A stretch of 64,000 nt of DNA from Ryuthela nishihirai (lineage: Eukaryota; Arthropoda; Arachnida; Araneae; Heptathelidae). The notes below the pieces were generated by a model. That model did no database searches, was not told where the DNA came from, and was given only the letters and a program-made list of their open reading frames with translations. The translations under genes were made by a program, and so were the position numbers. Shown piece by piece: positions 44,861 through 56,743 of this stretch (the stretch's first letter is position 1; every line of letters begins with the position of its first letter). The stretch lies in contig JAWZYU010000018.1 of NCBI GenBank assembly GCA_038380435.1, positions 52,725,751 to 52,789,750 of the forward strand, read 5' to 3'.

Positions 44861-47299
44861 TCACAGCATCTTCACCTCGAAGGAATGTAAACATCAAATT
44901 CCTTTTTTTGGAGAATTTTTTTTAAACTGACTTTTTAAATGAAGAATTTTCAAATGTGAGGATTATGCTAAATTTTAAACGTTGAGTTAATTATATACAG
45001 TAAATAATACCATTGCTTGTACATCGCAATTTTATTGGTATGAATTTCTTTGACTGGAAACGTGATCTGGAAGCAGGATCGACTCAAAATTTTAGGCCAT
45101 CCCAAGAAGCAATATTTTTGTCATATTTCGATTTTTTTTCTATTCTTTTTCTTTTGTATTATCGCTTTTTTGCTTCCCTGTACTCTAGTGCCGCAACCAT
45201 TCTCCTGTTTTACCTCTACACAACAGACTGCGAGTTTCAGGAAGTCTGGCTATGGATCATATGTCGTTGACTTTTCCTGGTCTGCCTGGAAACCTGGTAA
45301 TATAAAACCAAATTGCGTTATCCTAAAGAAAACTTTCATTCATGCTGCAAGTAGACATTTACAATTAATCATTTAATTTGTCCAATTAAGAACAAAATGG
45401 CGCAATAAGTATTCACAATAAGAAATAAAGGAACAAGGCGTTAAAAAACAAGGTATTTTAAACTATTTCAACAATTTTCCTTTTGATATTGGTTTTCTCC
45501 AGAAATGCTTAAATAATTGAATCCACGTCATTTCAAGCTTTCATTTACAAAGTCTCACTCTGAACTTGTAGTTGTTCGTACAAGAAGATATTTCTTTGGA
45601 TTTTTAGCATAATTAAGTTCCAAGTTGAAATAAATATACAAACCAATAACATGAATAAAATCTGAATATTCTAAGCTTTCGAACTTGCCTGCATTCAGCC
45701 AGGAACTGAAATTGAGAGCCTCTCCTCTGTGCTCCTATTGCTGGAATAAGCAGAAGCTATGAGCATAAAAAGCAAGCAGAAAACCTTTCGATCACAAATT
45801 GATTCAGCATAGTTCTAATTCATACAATGAATGCAAAGAACAACTGCAGTTAAATGGTATCATGATACGACAGATTCGTTGCTATAGATCACCAATAAAT
45901 TTTTGTCTTCCCTTATTCCAAATAGGAGCAATTCTTTTGAGGATGGGGCAATTTGCGTACCTCTTGTAAGAGAACTTCATAAATATTAGCCCTGTATTTT
46001 TATATTTTAGTGTAAAAAAATTAAGACAATTTTCCGTGATTACTAATGTCACGTGTATTGTTCGCAATTAACTAGTGAGGTACTTACTGTAATAACGGCA
46101 GTGTCGTGATAAACCACTCTTTGTTTTGATATCTATGTATAATCAGAGACTTCTTTGGAGGCAACTTTTAAGACCAGTCAAATTAAATTATGGAGGAGAA
46201 ATTACTCCATAATGAATTTTCAAATTTCTTTCAAGCGTCTTTCAGTCAAACACTGAATAGCAAAGGTACATAAAGGGTTTAATTTTATTTTAGCTTAAAT
46301 AAAACAAATAAAGATTATTTCAATACTATTTAATTAATAGTTAAACTAACTTTGAGAGTATTTTAAGAACAGGCGGCTTTTGGAATCACTTATTTGACAG
46401 AAAAGGGAATACAGTTTGGAAAAAAATATGAAAAATCGATAAACCCGTTATGAGATTAAAACGGGACTAAATTGCAGAATACTTTTTAGACAATTTTTTT
46501 ACTTCCTAGTTATGCTTTTCAAGTGTTTAACAAGTACACATTCTTAATATCTTTTAGAAAAGGGCATTTTATGTACCAAGCTCAGCTATGTAGCTTTGGA
46601 ACGTTATTTCTGCATTTTATTCTCCTATAATCGCTATTTAAACACAATGCACATTCATCACAAAATCATCTTACATATTCAGATTAAAAGAAATAATTCT
46701 GTAGAAAGACCACATTACCCATGTTCGTCTCGGGTGCATTTGCTTGGCAACTAAAATATTAACAACCCCCTAGGTTTGGTGTTAAGGATAATTAGGCTGG
46801 CAGATCATCTACAGACATCTATTTTAGTTTTCTGATAGGAACCGAAAATAACACTTCTTTTTCAAGGAGAAAGTTTTCATACACTATGAACTACTTTATC
46901 TGTAGGTCAATGATTGTCACCTGTGAAATTTTATGATAAATATGTTGTTGGAATGCTTTCTTCCACATTCGTCAAAAATAGTGCGACGCAAAATGCTGTG
47001 GTATAATGAGATCATCACCCTAGTCTACAGAAATGAAGTGGTTTCGCTAAAGGGTAAAAAATCGAGTATGAAAGTAAAGAGCTGGTGAAATAGATTTTAA
47101 TCTGAGAAAGGGTGTATTACAACCAAATCCGTAATTTACAAAATAAAGCACTTTCCGAACTTTTAAATGTTGACTTTCAAACAATATTCAATAGGTTTTG
47201 GCACCAGATAAGGAATTGTGCCATTTCAAAGCTTTATTTTTGACTTTATATATATCTATGAAGTATAAGGCCGAGTATTTGAAGTATGAAAGTATTTTC
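44861..47299. other. AT-rich sequence, nothing recognised
   Basis: About 2.4 kb of presumed intron. No supported gene or repeat family. Confidence 0.45.
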
Positions 47300-47515
47300 A
47301 GGGTAGTGGTTAGCACGCTTATCTATGGTACACAATGGGACTTGGATTCGAGTGCCGGATAAGGCATGGATGCTTATTGTGTTGTCCTCCCTACTGAGGT
47401 CTCGCATTCCTCACATGTTTTATCTGTGGCGTTTTAAACTTTTCAGAAATTAGTAATTTTTTCAAGCTTCTGTCAGCCCTCTGTGTTAAAGCAACTAGAG
47501 AGATAACTTATTTTA
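47300..47515 (+). repeat. Degenerate SINE-A
   Basis: TAGTGGTTAGCACGCTTATC, GGACTTGGATTCGAGTGCCGG, ATAAGGCATGGATGC, ACTGAGGTCTCGCATTCCTCAC and CTTCTGTCAGCCCTCTGTG keep consensus order. A short insertion precedes the 3' part. Confidence 0.85.
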
Positions 47516-47612
47516 TTATTTTTTTTTGCAATAAGCAAAACAAATCAACTTAAACTAGGATGCAGCATACATTGCACAATCTGTCTCACACTCTTCGATC
47601 GTTATATATGTA

Positions 47613-47793
47613 AATTACCCTTCATGCAGCTTCTTGCCACAAAGGTCTGACAATTGTCTTTCAGTATACGTCATGTAGAAGATCTCTAAGGGAGGAGAGA
47701 TCTCGACAGAAAGACAACATGGGATAAAAAAAAGTCATGAGTTTTTCCGCGTCTCTTTTTATCGTAGCTAGTTATGCTAACCATTTGGTCACA
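47613..47793 (-). repeat. Degenerate SINE-A
   Basis: TACCCTTCATGCAGCTTCTTGCCACAAAGGTCTGACAA, GAGATCTCGACAGAAAGACAACA and GTTATGCTAACCATTTGGTCAC mark a diverged minus-strand copy. The B-box zone is replaced by unrelated sequence. Confidence 0.75.
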
Positions 47794-47968
47794 AATTAGT
47801 CTCATAGTTCAAAGTTCAACTAGTACTTATGACTTGGGGATCTATAATGGCATAATGCGTGGTTTCTTAAAGTGCAACACTGTCTTCTGCTCCCTATAAA
47901 TAAACAAAATTTTATGACAGTTCTTTCTGCTGTTTTTATGAAAATTTATGTATGGTAAGCAATTTCTT

Positions 47969-48371
47969 CGCCGTCCCATGGCCGAGTGGTTAGCACGCTT
48001 GGCTACTGATCTAAGGGACCTGGGTTCGAGCCCCGGATAAGGCATGGTTGTATGTGTTGTTTTTCTGTTGAGGTCCTGCCATCCTTTCAGATCTTCTACT
48101 TTGGCATATAAACTGACAGGTTCCTGTCAGACCTCTGTGGCAAGCAGCTTGAGGGGGTATTTATTTTGCCGTCCATGGCTGAGTGGTTAGCGCGCTTGGC
48201 TACTGATCTAAGGGACCTGGGTTCGAGCCCCGGGTAAGGCATGGCTGTTCGTGTTGTTTTTCTGCTGAGGTCCGCCAGCCTCACAGTCCTTCTACTATGG
48301 CATATAAACTGACGGGCTCCTGTCAGACCTCTGTGGCAAGCAGCTGCTTGAGGGGGTATTTATTTATTTTT
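47969..48371 (+). mobile_element. SINE-A dimer inserted as one unit
   Basis: Two complete SINE-A units, 47969-48167 and 48168-48371, lie head to tail with no spacer beyond a short TATTTATTTT. One target duplication, TAAG(C/T)AATTTCTT (47956-47968 and 48372-48384), flanks the pair and not each unit. The first unit has lost bases in the palindrome (CAAGCAGCTTGAGG) and the second has GTCCATGGCTGAG. A dimeric transcript or insertion into the tail are the possible routes. Confidence 0.9.
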
Positions 48372-48700
48372 TAAGTAATTTCTTGTGCCACAAGGTTTAC
48401 GTTCAATGGGCTAGTGATTCGGTTAGATATATGCCTAAATACAAAATTTCGACTCAATAACTTGATCTTTCATTCAGGCACTACAGAATCGCACGGGTAA
48501 AAAGACAATTCGCCAAAATCGCTTTTCGTGTTCAGGACTTTAGTATAGAAAATCTCAAAATTCTTTTTTTTACGATCACAGCACTTTTTGCATACTCCGT
48601 ACGATAAAGCAACACGTGGTTCCATCAGGGTTTACTGTAACATTTTCACAAATGGATATTTAAGTTTAAGTGATTTACATATTGAAATAAAAACTAAATT

Positions 48701-48880
48701 ATTGTTCAAGCAGCAGCTTGCTACAGAAGTTTGACTCTCGGTATAAAAAAGTAATTGAGAAGATCTGTGAGGAAAGACAGACCGGAGAAAAAGTAAAACA
48801 CAAGAAATGAAATGTCCGTGCTTTATGCGGGGAATGAACATGAGTCCTTTTTGGTCAGTAATCAAGCATACCAGCAACTA
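48701..48880 (-). repeat. Degenerate SINE-A
   Basis: TTCAAGCAGCAGCTTGCTACAGAAGTTTGAC, GAAGATCTGTGAGGAAAGACAG, GGAATGAACATGAGTCC and GTCAGTAATCAAGCATACCAGC preserve the order of the minus-strand consensus. Confidence 0.75.
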
Positions 48881-49204
48881 TCTTTTTTATGCAGTTCTTT
48901 AAGAAGTTTTTTCACGGAACTTTTTCGGCAGAATACACCTTCTATATCCCATAGGCAAAAAAATCGTTCGATTTACGTTATTGGGGAGAAATCTTTGTTA
49001 TACTTTCAAGATTGCATGATGCACTAAAAGATTTTAGGCATCTGCGGAAGAGACCCTAGTGTTTTCAAGTTCAGTTTTTAAATAAACTTTATTACAGACA
49101 ATTTGATCTATACAATATAAGTCAAGAGAATTTAAATAAATATTAAGTGAATACTAAGTTTTGTGAATTTTATATGTTACATTTAGTAGAGTGTAAGTAA
49201 TATT

Positions 49205-49407
49205 TGCCGTCCCGTGGCCGAGTGGTTAGCACGCTTGGCTACTGATCTAAAGGACCTGGGTTCGAGCCCCGGATTAGGCATGAATGTGTGTGTCGTTTTT
49301 CTGCTGAGGTCCTGCCATCCTCTCAGATCTCCTACTGTGGCATATAAACTGATAGGCTCCTATCAGACCTCTGTGGCAAGCAGCTGCTTGAGGGGGTATT
49401 ATTTTAT
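49205..49407 (+). mobile_element. SINE-A, full length
   Basis: Bounded by the 11-bp target duplication TAAGTAATATT (49194-49204 and 49408-49418). Complete, near consensus, tail TATTATTTTAT. Compensatory-looking changes in the 3' inverted repeat (CTGATAGGCTCCTATCAG) keep it self-complementary. Confidence 0.95.
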
Positions 49408-49424
49408 TAAGTAATATTCTATGG

Positions 49425-49575
49425 TTAATTTTAAGTAGTTAGCATGTTTGACTGCGGATCAAAGGGCTATGTTGGAATTCGAGATAAAGCATTTGTGATG
49501 TCTTTGCGTTCAAGTCTACTTCATAAGTCTTTTCTAAGGAAAATTATCCTGTCAAATCTCAACAGTTAACTTGAA
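49425..49575 (+). repeat. Degenerate SINE-A
   Basis: AGTAGTTAGCATGTTTGACTGCGGATCAAAGGGCTATGTTGGAATTCGAGATAAAGCATTTGTG matches the head, with a fragmentary body. The young copy at 49205 inserted just upstream of this old one. Confidence 0.7.
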
Positions 49576-51724
49576 CTACGCATAGCGTCCTTTTAGCACT
49601 TATTTGGTATTTTTTACTATATATCGTAATGCTTTGACATCTGCTGTGTTACCGAAGAGCTAAAGCAACGATTTAAAATGAAAAATGTCTATATTAATTT
49701 AGTGAAGATATAATTTCTTATTTCAGTATCGTAATATGTTTTTTATGAATTCAATTTGAAAATCGACAAAGCGAGGAAATGGTTAAGCCTAAATGACAAT
49801 GGATTCAGTCGATGATATGAAAAGATGTTCAGTTGCGGTGGAATTTATATTAAGTGGTAAAGAAGCAAGAAAACGTTTTACATAGTAACAAGTTTGAAGG
49901 ACAGATAAGAGGATGACGTTCTAAAGATTGATATGCAAGATCATTAAAAAGATCTGAGTTAAAATTTATAATTAACACTTGGAAAAAAAAAAGAGAAAGA
50001 ATGAATATTAAAGTAATTCTGATGATCAAGAAAGTAAACGACTGGAGTCGACACTAATTGTTGATCATCAGTGTACTGCTATGACACCTGATTTCAAATT
50101 ATCCCTCGAAAACAATTTATATGGATATTTTAAACGGATTATCTCTTTGAATTCGTTCCACAATTAACAGAAGGAGACTGAACAAGAAGCTGAAACAGAA
50201 CTGTTCTGTATTTTCTAAATAAGGCTCATCATTATTATAGAGAACTTTCCCTACAAATGGTTTTATGACGATATAGAAGACGATCAAGAAACATTTTGGG
50301 TTCTTACGTTCATTACCCCCCCTCCCCCCCAAAAAAAAATCAGTAATGATCGGCAGAAGTGAAACAAAAACCTGCTACAAGAGTGTAAATATTTATATCG
50401 AATTTTATAGAAGCAGAAAAGCAAAGAAATAAAAACATAATGAGTCTAACGAAATGTACTGTTAATTAAATAATAATAAAAAAAACTATTAAAGTTTGTG
50501 TTTTCTGAATTATTGTCTACTGTTTTTGCTTCATTCTTTCTTAACTTTCTCTTCCAACCAAACCTCGAATCCTACATGCATTGGCTTCTAGGCAGGGCCC
50601 TAGGTAACGAAAGTTATGTACAAAATATAGAATAGACAGCTTTGGTTACATATTTTAGGAAAACACTATTTTGTAAAACAGAATGTCAAAAATTTTAATA
50701 TAGCTTTTAGAAAAATTGCACATGAGTAATTATCATGTAATTTTTTTTGGACTTTGGAACTCTTAACATTTCAGTTAGCTAAATTTTTCCTGCTGAATCA
50801 GTATATTTATTTTTAAGAAATCGTTTTCTTCTAACTGTTTTGTCTTTGCGACTCTTTGTGCAACCTTTAAAAGTGAACATAACACGCATATTTTTCTCTT
50901 TGGTTTAAAAGCGATTTTTGTTTCTATTAAATCTATTTCTTAATGCAAAAATTAAAAGCATATATTATAGTCATATAGAATATTTTGTACAAGTAGATTA
51001 ACGTTTTCGCTTTGATTATTATTAAACTGTCAAATATGGAAAAAGAAAGAGTTAAAGATTACAGTCTAATGAAATTTATGTAAAAAGTCCTCTTAGGATC
51101 ATGTAAGCATATATACATAGCCAATCAAAATCGTGGTTTGTTTACATTAATTAATTTTACCGTGTAAAAAATACTTCCTGTGCTTCTAAACAACCAAAAT
51201 GAAAGAGAAATTTTCACTAATGATGTAAATACTATTTTACTGCGTCTCTGTTTTCCATATCAGAAGTTCTAGGACATAAACTTCAGAGCTATATTTGAAA
51301 AACTCCATACTAAATATGAAGCTTCTGCAAAGACTAGCTACTAGATTTCTTCGTTGGGATATAAAATATAGAGTCTTTTTATACAATTAAACAGTGAATG
51401 AATTGGCTAATAGAAAAGCTACCAAAGGATTAGTACATAAATATTTCACTCTTTGATGATTTGCCAGAGATTACAGAGTTAATTCGGTTATTCATATATT
51501 AGTGATATTTTTTCTTGTTATTTTTCTACAAATGTTTCAAATCTATATCGTATGTGCCCTACTCTAGAATTTTTTGCTTAACATGCAGTTAAAAGGATTC
51601 CATTTAGATTGTTATCTAATCTCTGGAGCAGGATATTGAGCCAAGCTGAATCCAGATGCCCATCTCCCATCTCACCCACGATTCCTACAAATGAGGAATT
51701 AGAAGATTCTTCCCATCGAGAACC
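49576..51724. other. AT-rich sequence upstream of mir-125
   Basis: A C-rich run followed by A9 lies near 50320-50339. No gene or repeat family recognised in 2.1 kb. Confidence 0.45.
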
Positions 51725-51803
51725 CCTGTTCCCCACTCCCTGAGACCCTAACTTGTGATGCACAGCGTCTCACAGGTTAGACTCTCAGGCCTTGGGTAGC
51801 AGG
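51725..51803 (+). ncRNA. mir-125: mir-125 precursor hairpin
   Basis: Mature miR-125 (5p) occupies 51737-51758, TCCCTGAGACCCTAACTTGT followed by GA, identical to the conserved animal sequence (the lin-4 family, seed CCCTGAG). The 3p arm at about 51772-51793 reads ACAGGTTAGACTCTCAGGCC then TT. It pairs with the 5p arm: TAAC with GTTA, CTGAG with CTCAG, TTGTGA with TCACA. The loop is about 12 bases. CCTG (51725-51728) and CAGG (51800-51803) close the base. MiR-125 acts with let-7 in developmental timing. It is the third and last hairpin of the complex, 18.7 kb downstream of let-7 on the same strand. The minus-strand frame across it (51578-51763) is antisense noise. Confidence 0.97.
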
Positions 51804-53796
51804 TAAAGATGTGCAGCGTAGGTGACTATTCTTTGCCAGGAACTTCACATGCAAGGTGCGTTCAAATATATAACTCATGTATTGCAATACCATTTTGCTT
51901 TTCATGTATGTATTTCCTGTATTGCAATATAATTGTTTTTTATTGGGGGGTTTCCAAAAAAAAGGAACTTTCATTGTAAATTTCCAGAACTATGTTCCAT
52001 GTATTCACCTTTGGTGAATCATTTTCTTTAACAAACTTCTGGAACTTTTTAATTCTTATTTACGGATAAAGAAAACATTGCTTGTAATGTTTAGCCAGTA
52101 ATACACAATAGCGGAGGTCTTGATAGGTATGCATGGTTAGTAAACTTGATATGTATCAAGATATCTTGATCTCATATCCCTATCTTTACGAAGTTTTCGC
52201 TGATGCAAGAAAAAAAAATGGAGGCTTATATGTTCCAGTCCTTATTGTACCATTAAATAATTTTCAGTACTCTAGAGATTTAATTAATCCGTTAGTTCAC
52301 TCCCATCATCAATGAGAATACTTTGGAAAGCAGCGCTCGTTGTGTACGGTAATGAACTGTCTGCACGAACTGATATAATCAGCATGTCGTGTATGCTCTC
52401 GGTCCGCAGATTTCTGTGCCAGAGGAGATATAAGATAATTTTCTTTATCCGTAAAATTTAACCGAAAATTGTGTGGAGATTTCAAATTTATGCTGAATTT
52501 TCATGTTTTAGTTTCTATTTAGTAAATTTAAGTTAAAATTGTGTAAACTTATTGTTTGAAATAATTCTAATTAAATATTTGAACTTAGAGTAGAATATGC
52601 TTTTTATAGTAATAATCATATGAGGGTTATTATCAGTTTTTACAGAATAAGCTTTTGGTTCGTTTCATATTAAACACTCTCACAATAATATGATTTAAAA
52701 TATTTTAGAGTGATAGCTGAGTTTCATTTCAATTCTTGTAAAAATACACTTCATTGTATATTTCTAGAACTGTGTTCCGTGTATTCAGCGACAAACTATC
52801 ACATTTATTATGAAAAGTCCTATGTATGGAATGAATATACTTCTCAATGTCAGACGCCAATTTTCATTTTACACATTTCTAGAGGGTAAAACATGTTTCC
52901 AGATACTAGAAGCAACATATCTATTTTACTTACTGTATTTTCAGAGGAAAAGATTTTTTTAAAGAAACGAAGTAGTTTTAAGAAGGTGATTTTAAGATCC
53001 AGTTATGAATGAATCTGCAGTAGATAAAAAAAATATTTGATAACCGAGAAAAATTCTACTGGATCTCTAATTCTACCCTTCTCTAATTTCTGATTGGAAA
53101 AATTTTAAGCACACAAGTATTGCAAAAAAACAAAAGATATAAGTCAAATATTACTTGTCATACATGTTTGCTTAAAATTTATATGAATTGGGTTCGTTAG
53201 CTAAACTACATTGTTAGGGATCCTGGGGCAAAATACTTCAGGGCTCTTATCATATAGTATGAAATGGGTGTCCTTATGGCACTATCTGTACAAATGGTAG
53301 TTTCGCCCCTGATTAGGCTCACTTTTATTTGCTTTCTTTGAGCTGTGATTTCTAATTACATACTTTTTCCTTTGAGAAACCAACTTTTTGATTTAATCCA
53401 CTTTTGATGTGAACAAAACTCAGAAAGATGCATTGTTTGAATTAAGTCAACTAATCCTTTGCAGCTAGCTCATCGCTGCTATTTTGAAATCACTTTGCCA
53501 CATCAATCAAGATGTTCAGAGTTGATTCAACATCAGCAAGCTTTATGTCTTCATGTTTAAACTTGAGGTCGCCATTGCGAATATTACTAATCTTTGCTCT
53601 GTTGGTTTTGTTATCCATGCATAGGTTTTACAGGGAATTTAAACCCGATGCTTCGTTCAAAGGAACTTGAATAAAATGTATAAACTAAATTCAGTTGTAA
53701 GAATTATGAAACAAATTATTAGACACAGACCAATGCACAAAGTCCCCCGACTAACACAAATTCTACAAGCACAATTTCAATTTGTCACGGTTTTTA
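51804..53796. other. Sequence downstream of mir-125
   Basis: Presumed 3' part of the primary transcript. Two related stretches, near 51972 (TTGTAAATTTCCAGAACTATGTTCCATGTATTCA) and 52754 (TTGTATATTTCTAGAACTGTGTTCCGTGTATTCA), look like a duplicated segment. Otherwise nothing recognised. Confidence 0.45.
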
Positions 53797-53907
53797 AAAT
53801 AGTGCTGGGTTTCGACTAACAGTCGTGTTAGTCGAAACCCAACACTATTTGCTAATTAAAGATGCTAATTAATTGTGTCCAGGGCAGTCGTTGCCCTGGA
53901 CACAATT
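53797..53907. repeat. Two adjacent near-perfect hairpins
   Basis: Hairpin 1 has 24-bp arms (53797-53820 and 53827-53850) with one mismatch and spacer AGTCGT. Hairpin 2 has 16-bp perfect arms (53871-53886 and 53892-53907) around GTCGT. Both are centred on the same AGTCGT, and the 20 bases between them contain GCTAATTA twice. Confidence 0.92.
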
Positions 53908-54209
53908 TTTCCACTACTTCTCTATGATCGTTTATACTATTGTATTTGCCATATAAAAAGACGCCTTGGATGCTTTCCTTGTCTCACATGTCTGATCGAT
54001 CGTTGTTCATAATTTCAGTACTTCCTAAACATTTTTTTTTTTCACATTCGACTACACAAATGAGTGTGTTTGCACTGCTGTGACATGTATTATATGATAT
54101 TTGCAAACAATAAAGAACATAAATTAATCCCCCGCTCATCATCAATTTATATTTAATCACTATTAGGCTATTTTTGTATCACGATGACAATAGGTGTTGA
54201 GAAAAAATT

Positions 54210-54290
54210 GCTTTGAGCCGGGTGGGATACGAACCACGATATTAACAGGAGATCGTTGGTTTGGATCCCACCAGGATCAAGGCACTTTTT
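54210..54290. repeat. Imperfect inverted repeat with tRNA-like boxes
   Basis: GCCGGGTGGGATACGAACCACGAT is followed by the inverse-like ATCGTTGGTTTGGATCCCACCAGGATC. Each arm contains a B-box-like block (GGTTTGGATCCC; GGATACGAACC inverted). The right arm resembles 41710-41760. Confidence 0.55.
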
Positions 54291-54756
54291 CCTAATAACT
54301 ATTAATGCTTAGTAAATCAATAAACAACACTTTGACTGTGACCAATATCAATAAACATATATACAAGGCATGATCTAGGGTCAGGGGTTAGGGGCTATGC
54401 CCCCCACCCCACTGATTGAGAAGGTATTACATGGAAAAATTGTTAAACTTATGTATACTTCATGCATTTTTCAAGAGTTGTTTTAAAAATATCTGAAACG
54501 GAGGGGAAAATGCTATATGCAATGGAAATCCAGTTCTTGCTCCCCCTTTTTTTTACTTTTTTCTGGCACGGTTGCATTTTCCTCTCCACCCACTTAATTT
54601 TTTTTTCTATACAAATTCACCCTGATTGATTAAAGATCATAACTTGTCGCGTATTAAATAGAAACATTTGTAAATATACAGCAGCTACTATTAGCCAACA
54701 ATTTTGCCATCAATTTTTCATTTTCAATTATATTTTATTAGCAGTCATCTGTAAAT

Positions 54757-54921
54757 AAATAAATTGTCCCTCACGCAGCTGTTTACATAGATGTCTGACA
54801 GTTTAACACACCATAATAAAGGTTTGACCTGAGCAGAAAGACTACAAACATCCATGCGTTACCCCGAGCTCGAATCCAGGTCCCTTTGATCAGTAGCCAA
54901 AATACTCGGCCATCGGAACGA
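54757..54921 (-). repeat. Degenerate SINE-A
   Basis: TTGTCCCTCACGCAGCTGTTTACATAGATGTCTGACAG, CTGAGCAGAAAGACTACAAACATCCATGCGTTACCCCGAGCTCGAATCCAGGTCCCTTTGATCAGTAGCC and ACTCGGCCATCGGAACG. The TAAC-CACTCGG head zone is shortened. Confidence 0.85.
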
Positions 54922-55305
54922 CTAATAATGACAGCGACTGGGTTCAAACTTTTAAGTTTCAAGTCAAAAGAAATGATGCATTTAGCACGTACCACGTAGT
55001 AAAATAAAATTGCATTGTATCATTTGTGTTTCTTTTATTTCCGTTTTTCTGTATTGTTTTTCTGTATTTCGTTTTTGTTCTGTTGTTCACTTTATCATTG
55101 CCTCTTTTATGTTTACATTTGTTGCATATATGAAATTGCATAAGCAAATAAACCACACAAAGCATTAACCAAAGTATAGACATAATAAAGGAATAAAATT
55201 AAAACCATGTCAGTCAGGTTAGAATTCTGGACTGAATCCTCCACTATTCATGATACTTTATTTCTTAGAAAAACGCTTCAAGTGAAAACGGCTTTTTCTC
55301 AATTT

Positions 55306-55345
55306 GTCAGAGCTATGTGGCAAGCAGCTGCTTGCCATAGAGGGT
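55306..55345 (+). repeat. SINE-A 3' fragment
   Basis: TGTCAGAGCTATGTGGCAAGCAGCTGCTTGCC, around the palindrome CAAGCAGCTGCTTG. Confidence 0.55.
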
Positions 55346-55589
55346 AAATCTGAATAGGTAATTTTTTTCCACCAAATAAAGGGATTTTTTTTAAAATAAA
55401 GTCGTTATTTTAATCACTAGAGAAGCAATCATTCGCAATATTTAATCACTGAAAAAGGTCAAATTCGATGCTTGACGTTTCTGCATTTCCCGAATTGTAA
55501 GGGCTTTTTCACACCGGGCAGAATTCCTTCAATATAGTTATTTCATGCAACTTTTAACAATCAACGAAAAGAAATACATAACATATTTT

Positions 55590-55967
55590 TGGGGCGGGGG
55601 TGGCTCAGTCAGTAGCGCTTCAGGCTCGTAATCTGTAGTTCTCAGGTTCGAGTCCCAGCTGAGTCAACGTTGAGATTTATCTCCGCAAAATTCCCCACCC
55701 TGCCCAGGGGACACCGATGGGCTTGGAAAGGCAGTCGTCCGTCGGATGGGACGTTAAGCCGTGGCTCCGTGTGCGGGAGAGCCATACCCTGTGCACGTTA
55801 AAGAACACGCTGGATAGCCTTGACGGGAGGTTACCATCTGTATTCCAACAGCTATTCCAGTGGGTCCCCTCCCCCAACCTTCTCTGAGCCTTCGGGGTCC
55901 TTGTGACCTGGCCATTTAGGCCATGGTGTGCAAAAAAGTGCCGCTCAGAGGTAAAACAACCCAACCT
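55590..55967 (+). mobile_element. SINE-B, full length with small deletion
   Basis: Bounded by the target duplication ATAACATATTTT (55578-55589 and 55968-55979). Near consensus, missing the bases CACGGTCAGTAG between CTGCC and GGGGACACC. Confidence 0.94.
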
Positions 55968-55979
55968 ATAACATATTTT

Positions 55980-56731
55980 ATTCTCTTTAAAATTATTTCA
56001 TAAAAGTGATGTTTACGTCTGTAAGTCGAACCATGTTTGTTACTGAAGTTATGATATCTCTATATCGATAAAAAAAATTTCAAGTACAAAATAGCGTAAT
56101 ATTTACTTGGGCTATTTATGATGGATAAATGAAAATATTCACCTCAGCACTACAAAGGCGAAGATAAATCTACTATTTCTTCGGAAAACTTAACGCAAAA
56201 TGCAGGAAAATGATGCTGTTTCGTTGATTGATCAACTTCTCCCAGCTTACACTTGAGTCGTCGAGGTGTTTTGCTAGGCCATTCAGAATCTATCTATAGT
56301 TCTAAATTGGCACAAAACAACACTAATGCTCATGAATTTGAGTTGCTCCGTTAAATGCGTTTATGATATGAGCTATTGCATCAGTCAGAAGGTATTATTA
56401 CTAATAATTTTAAATCAGATAGATGAAGGCAATAACAAGAGGGATATTAGAATCAAATTATGGCATTCAAATTAACTTGACTCATGCTGACTTAATCTCT
56501 GTTACGTTGCGTATCGATTGACTATTATCATTATTCATGTATTAGACTAAGTATTCCGCTAATATTGTGCGATAAGCATTCAGAATTCCATTGCAACTCT
56601 TTATTAAAGTTAGAGAATGAAGCAGATTCAATTAAAATTGCGCATATCTGGAACAAAAGAAAAAAAAATAAAAATTTGAAAAAAAAAAGAAAATTTTTGC
56701 CTACGTCTTTCCTTGGCATTAATGCCTATGA
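55980..56731. other. AT-rich sequence, nothing recognised
   Basis: About 750 bp with A-rich runs near 56650-56690. Confidence 0.45.
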
Positions 56732-56743
56732 GCATTACACATC

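Larger units (their letters stand above)
3610..51803 (+). ncRNA. Inferred let-7 complex primary transcript
   Basis: Inferred non-coding host transcript for mir-100, let-7 and mir-125, which lie on the same strand in the conserved order. In flies and other bilaterians the three are processed from one precursor. The start is placed at the initiator-like TCAGT in the CpG-rich island and the end at the last hairpin, but neither is observed and the true 3' end must lie further on. An acceptor-like TTTACTTTTTAG (32947-32958) precedes let-7, hinting that let-7 may lie in an exon. The 42-kb hairpin span is filled mainly with SINEs and MITEs. Independent promoters are possible; see the island at 44.4-44.9 kb. 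Confidence 0.35.

Noticed and set aside
51578..51763. 61-residue minus-strand protein
   Set aside because: Antisense to mir-125. The microRNA explains the conserved sequence better.
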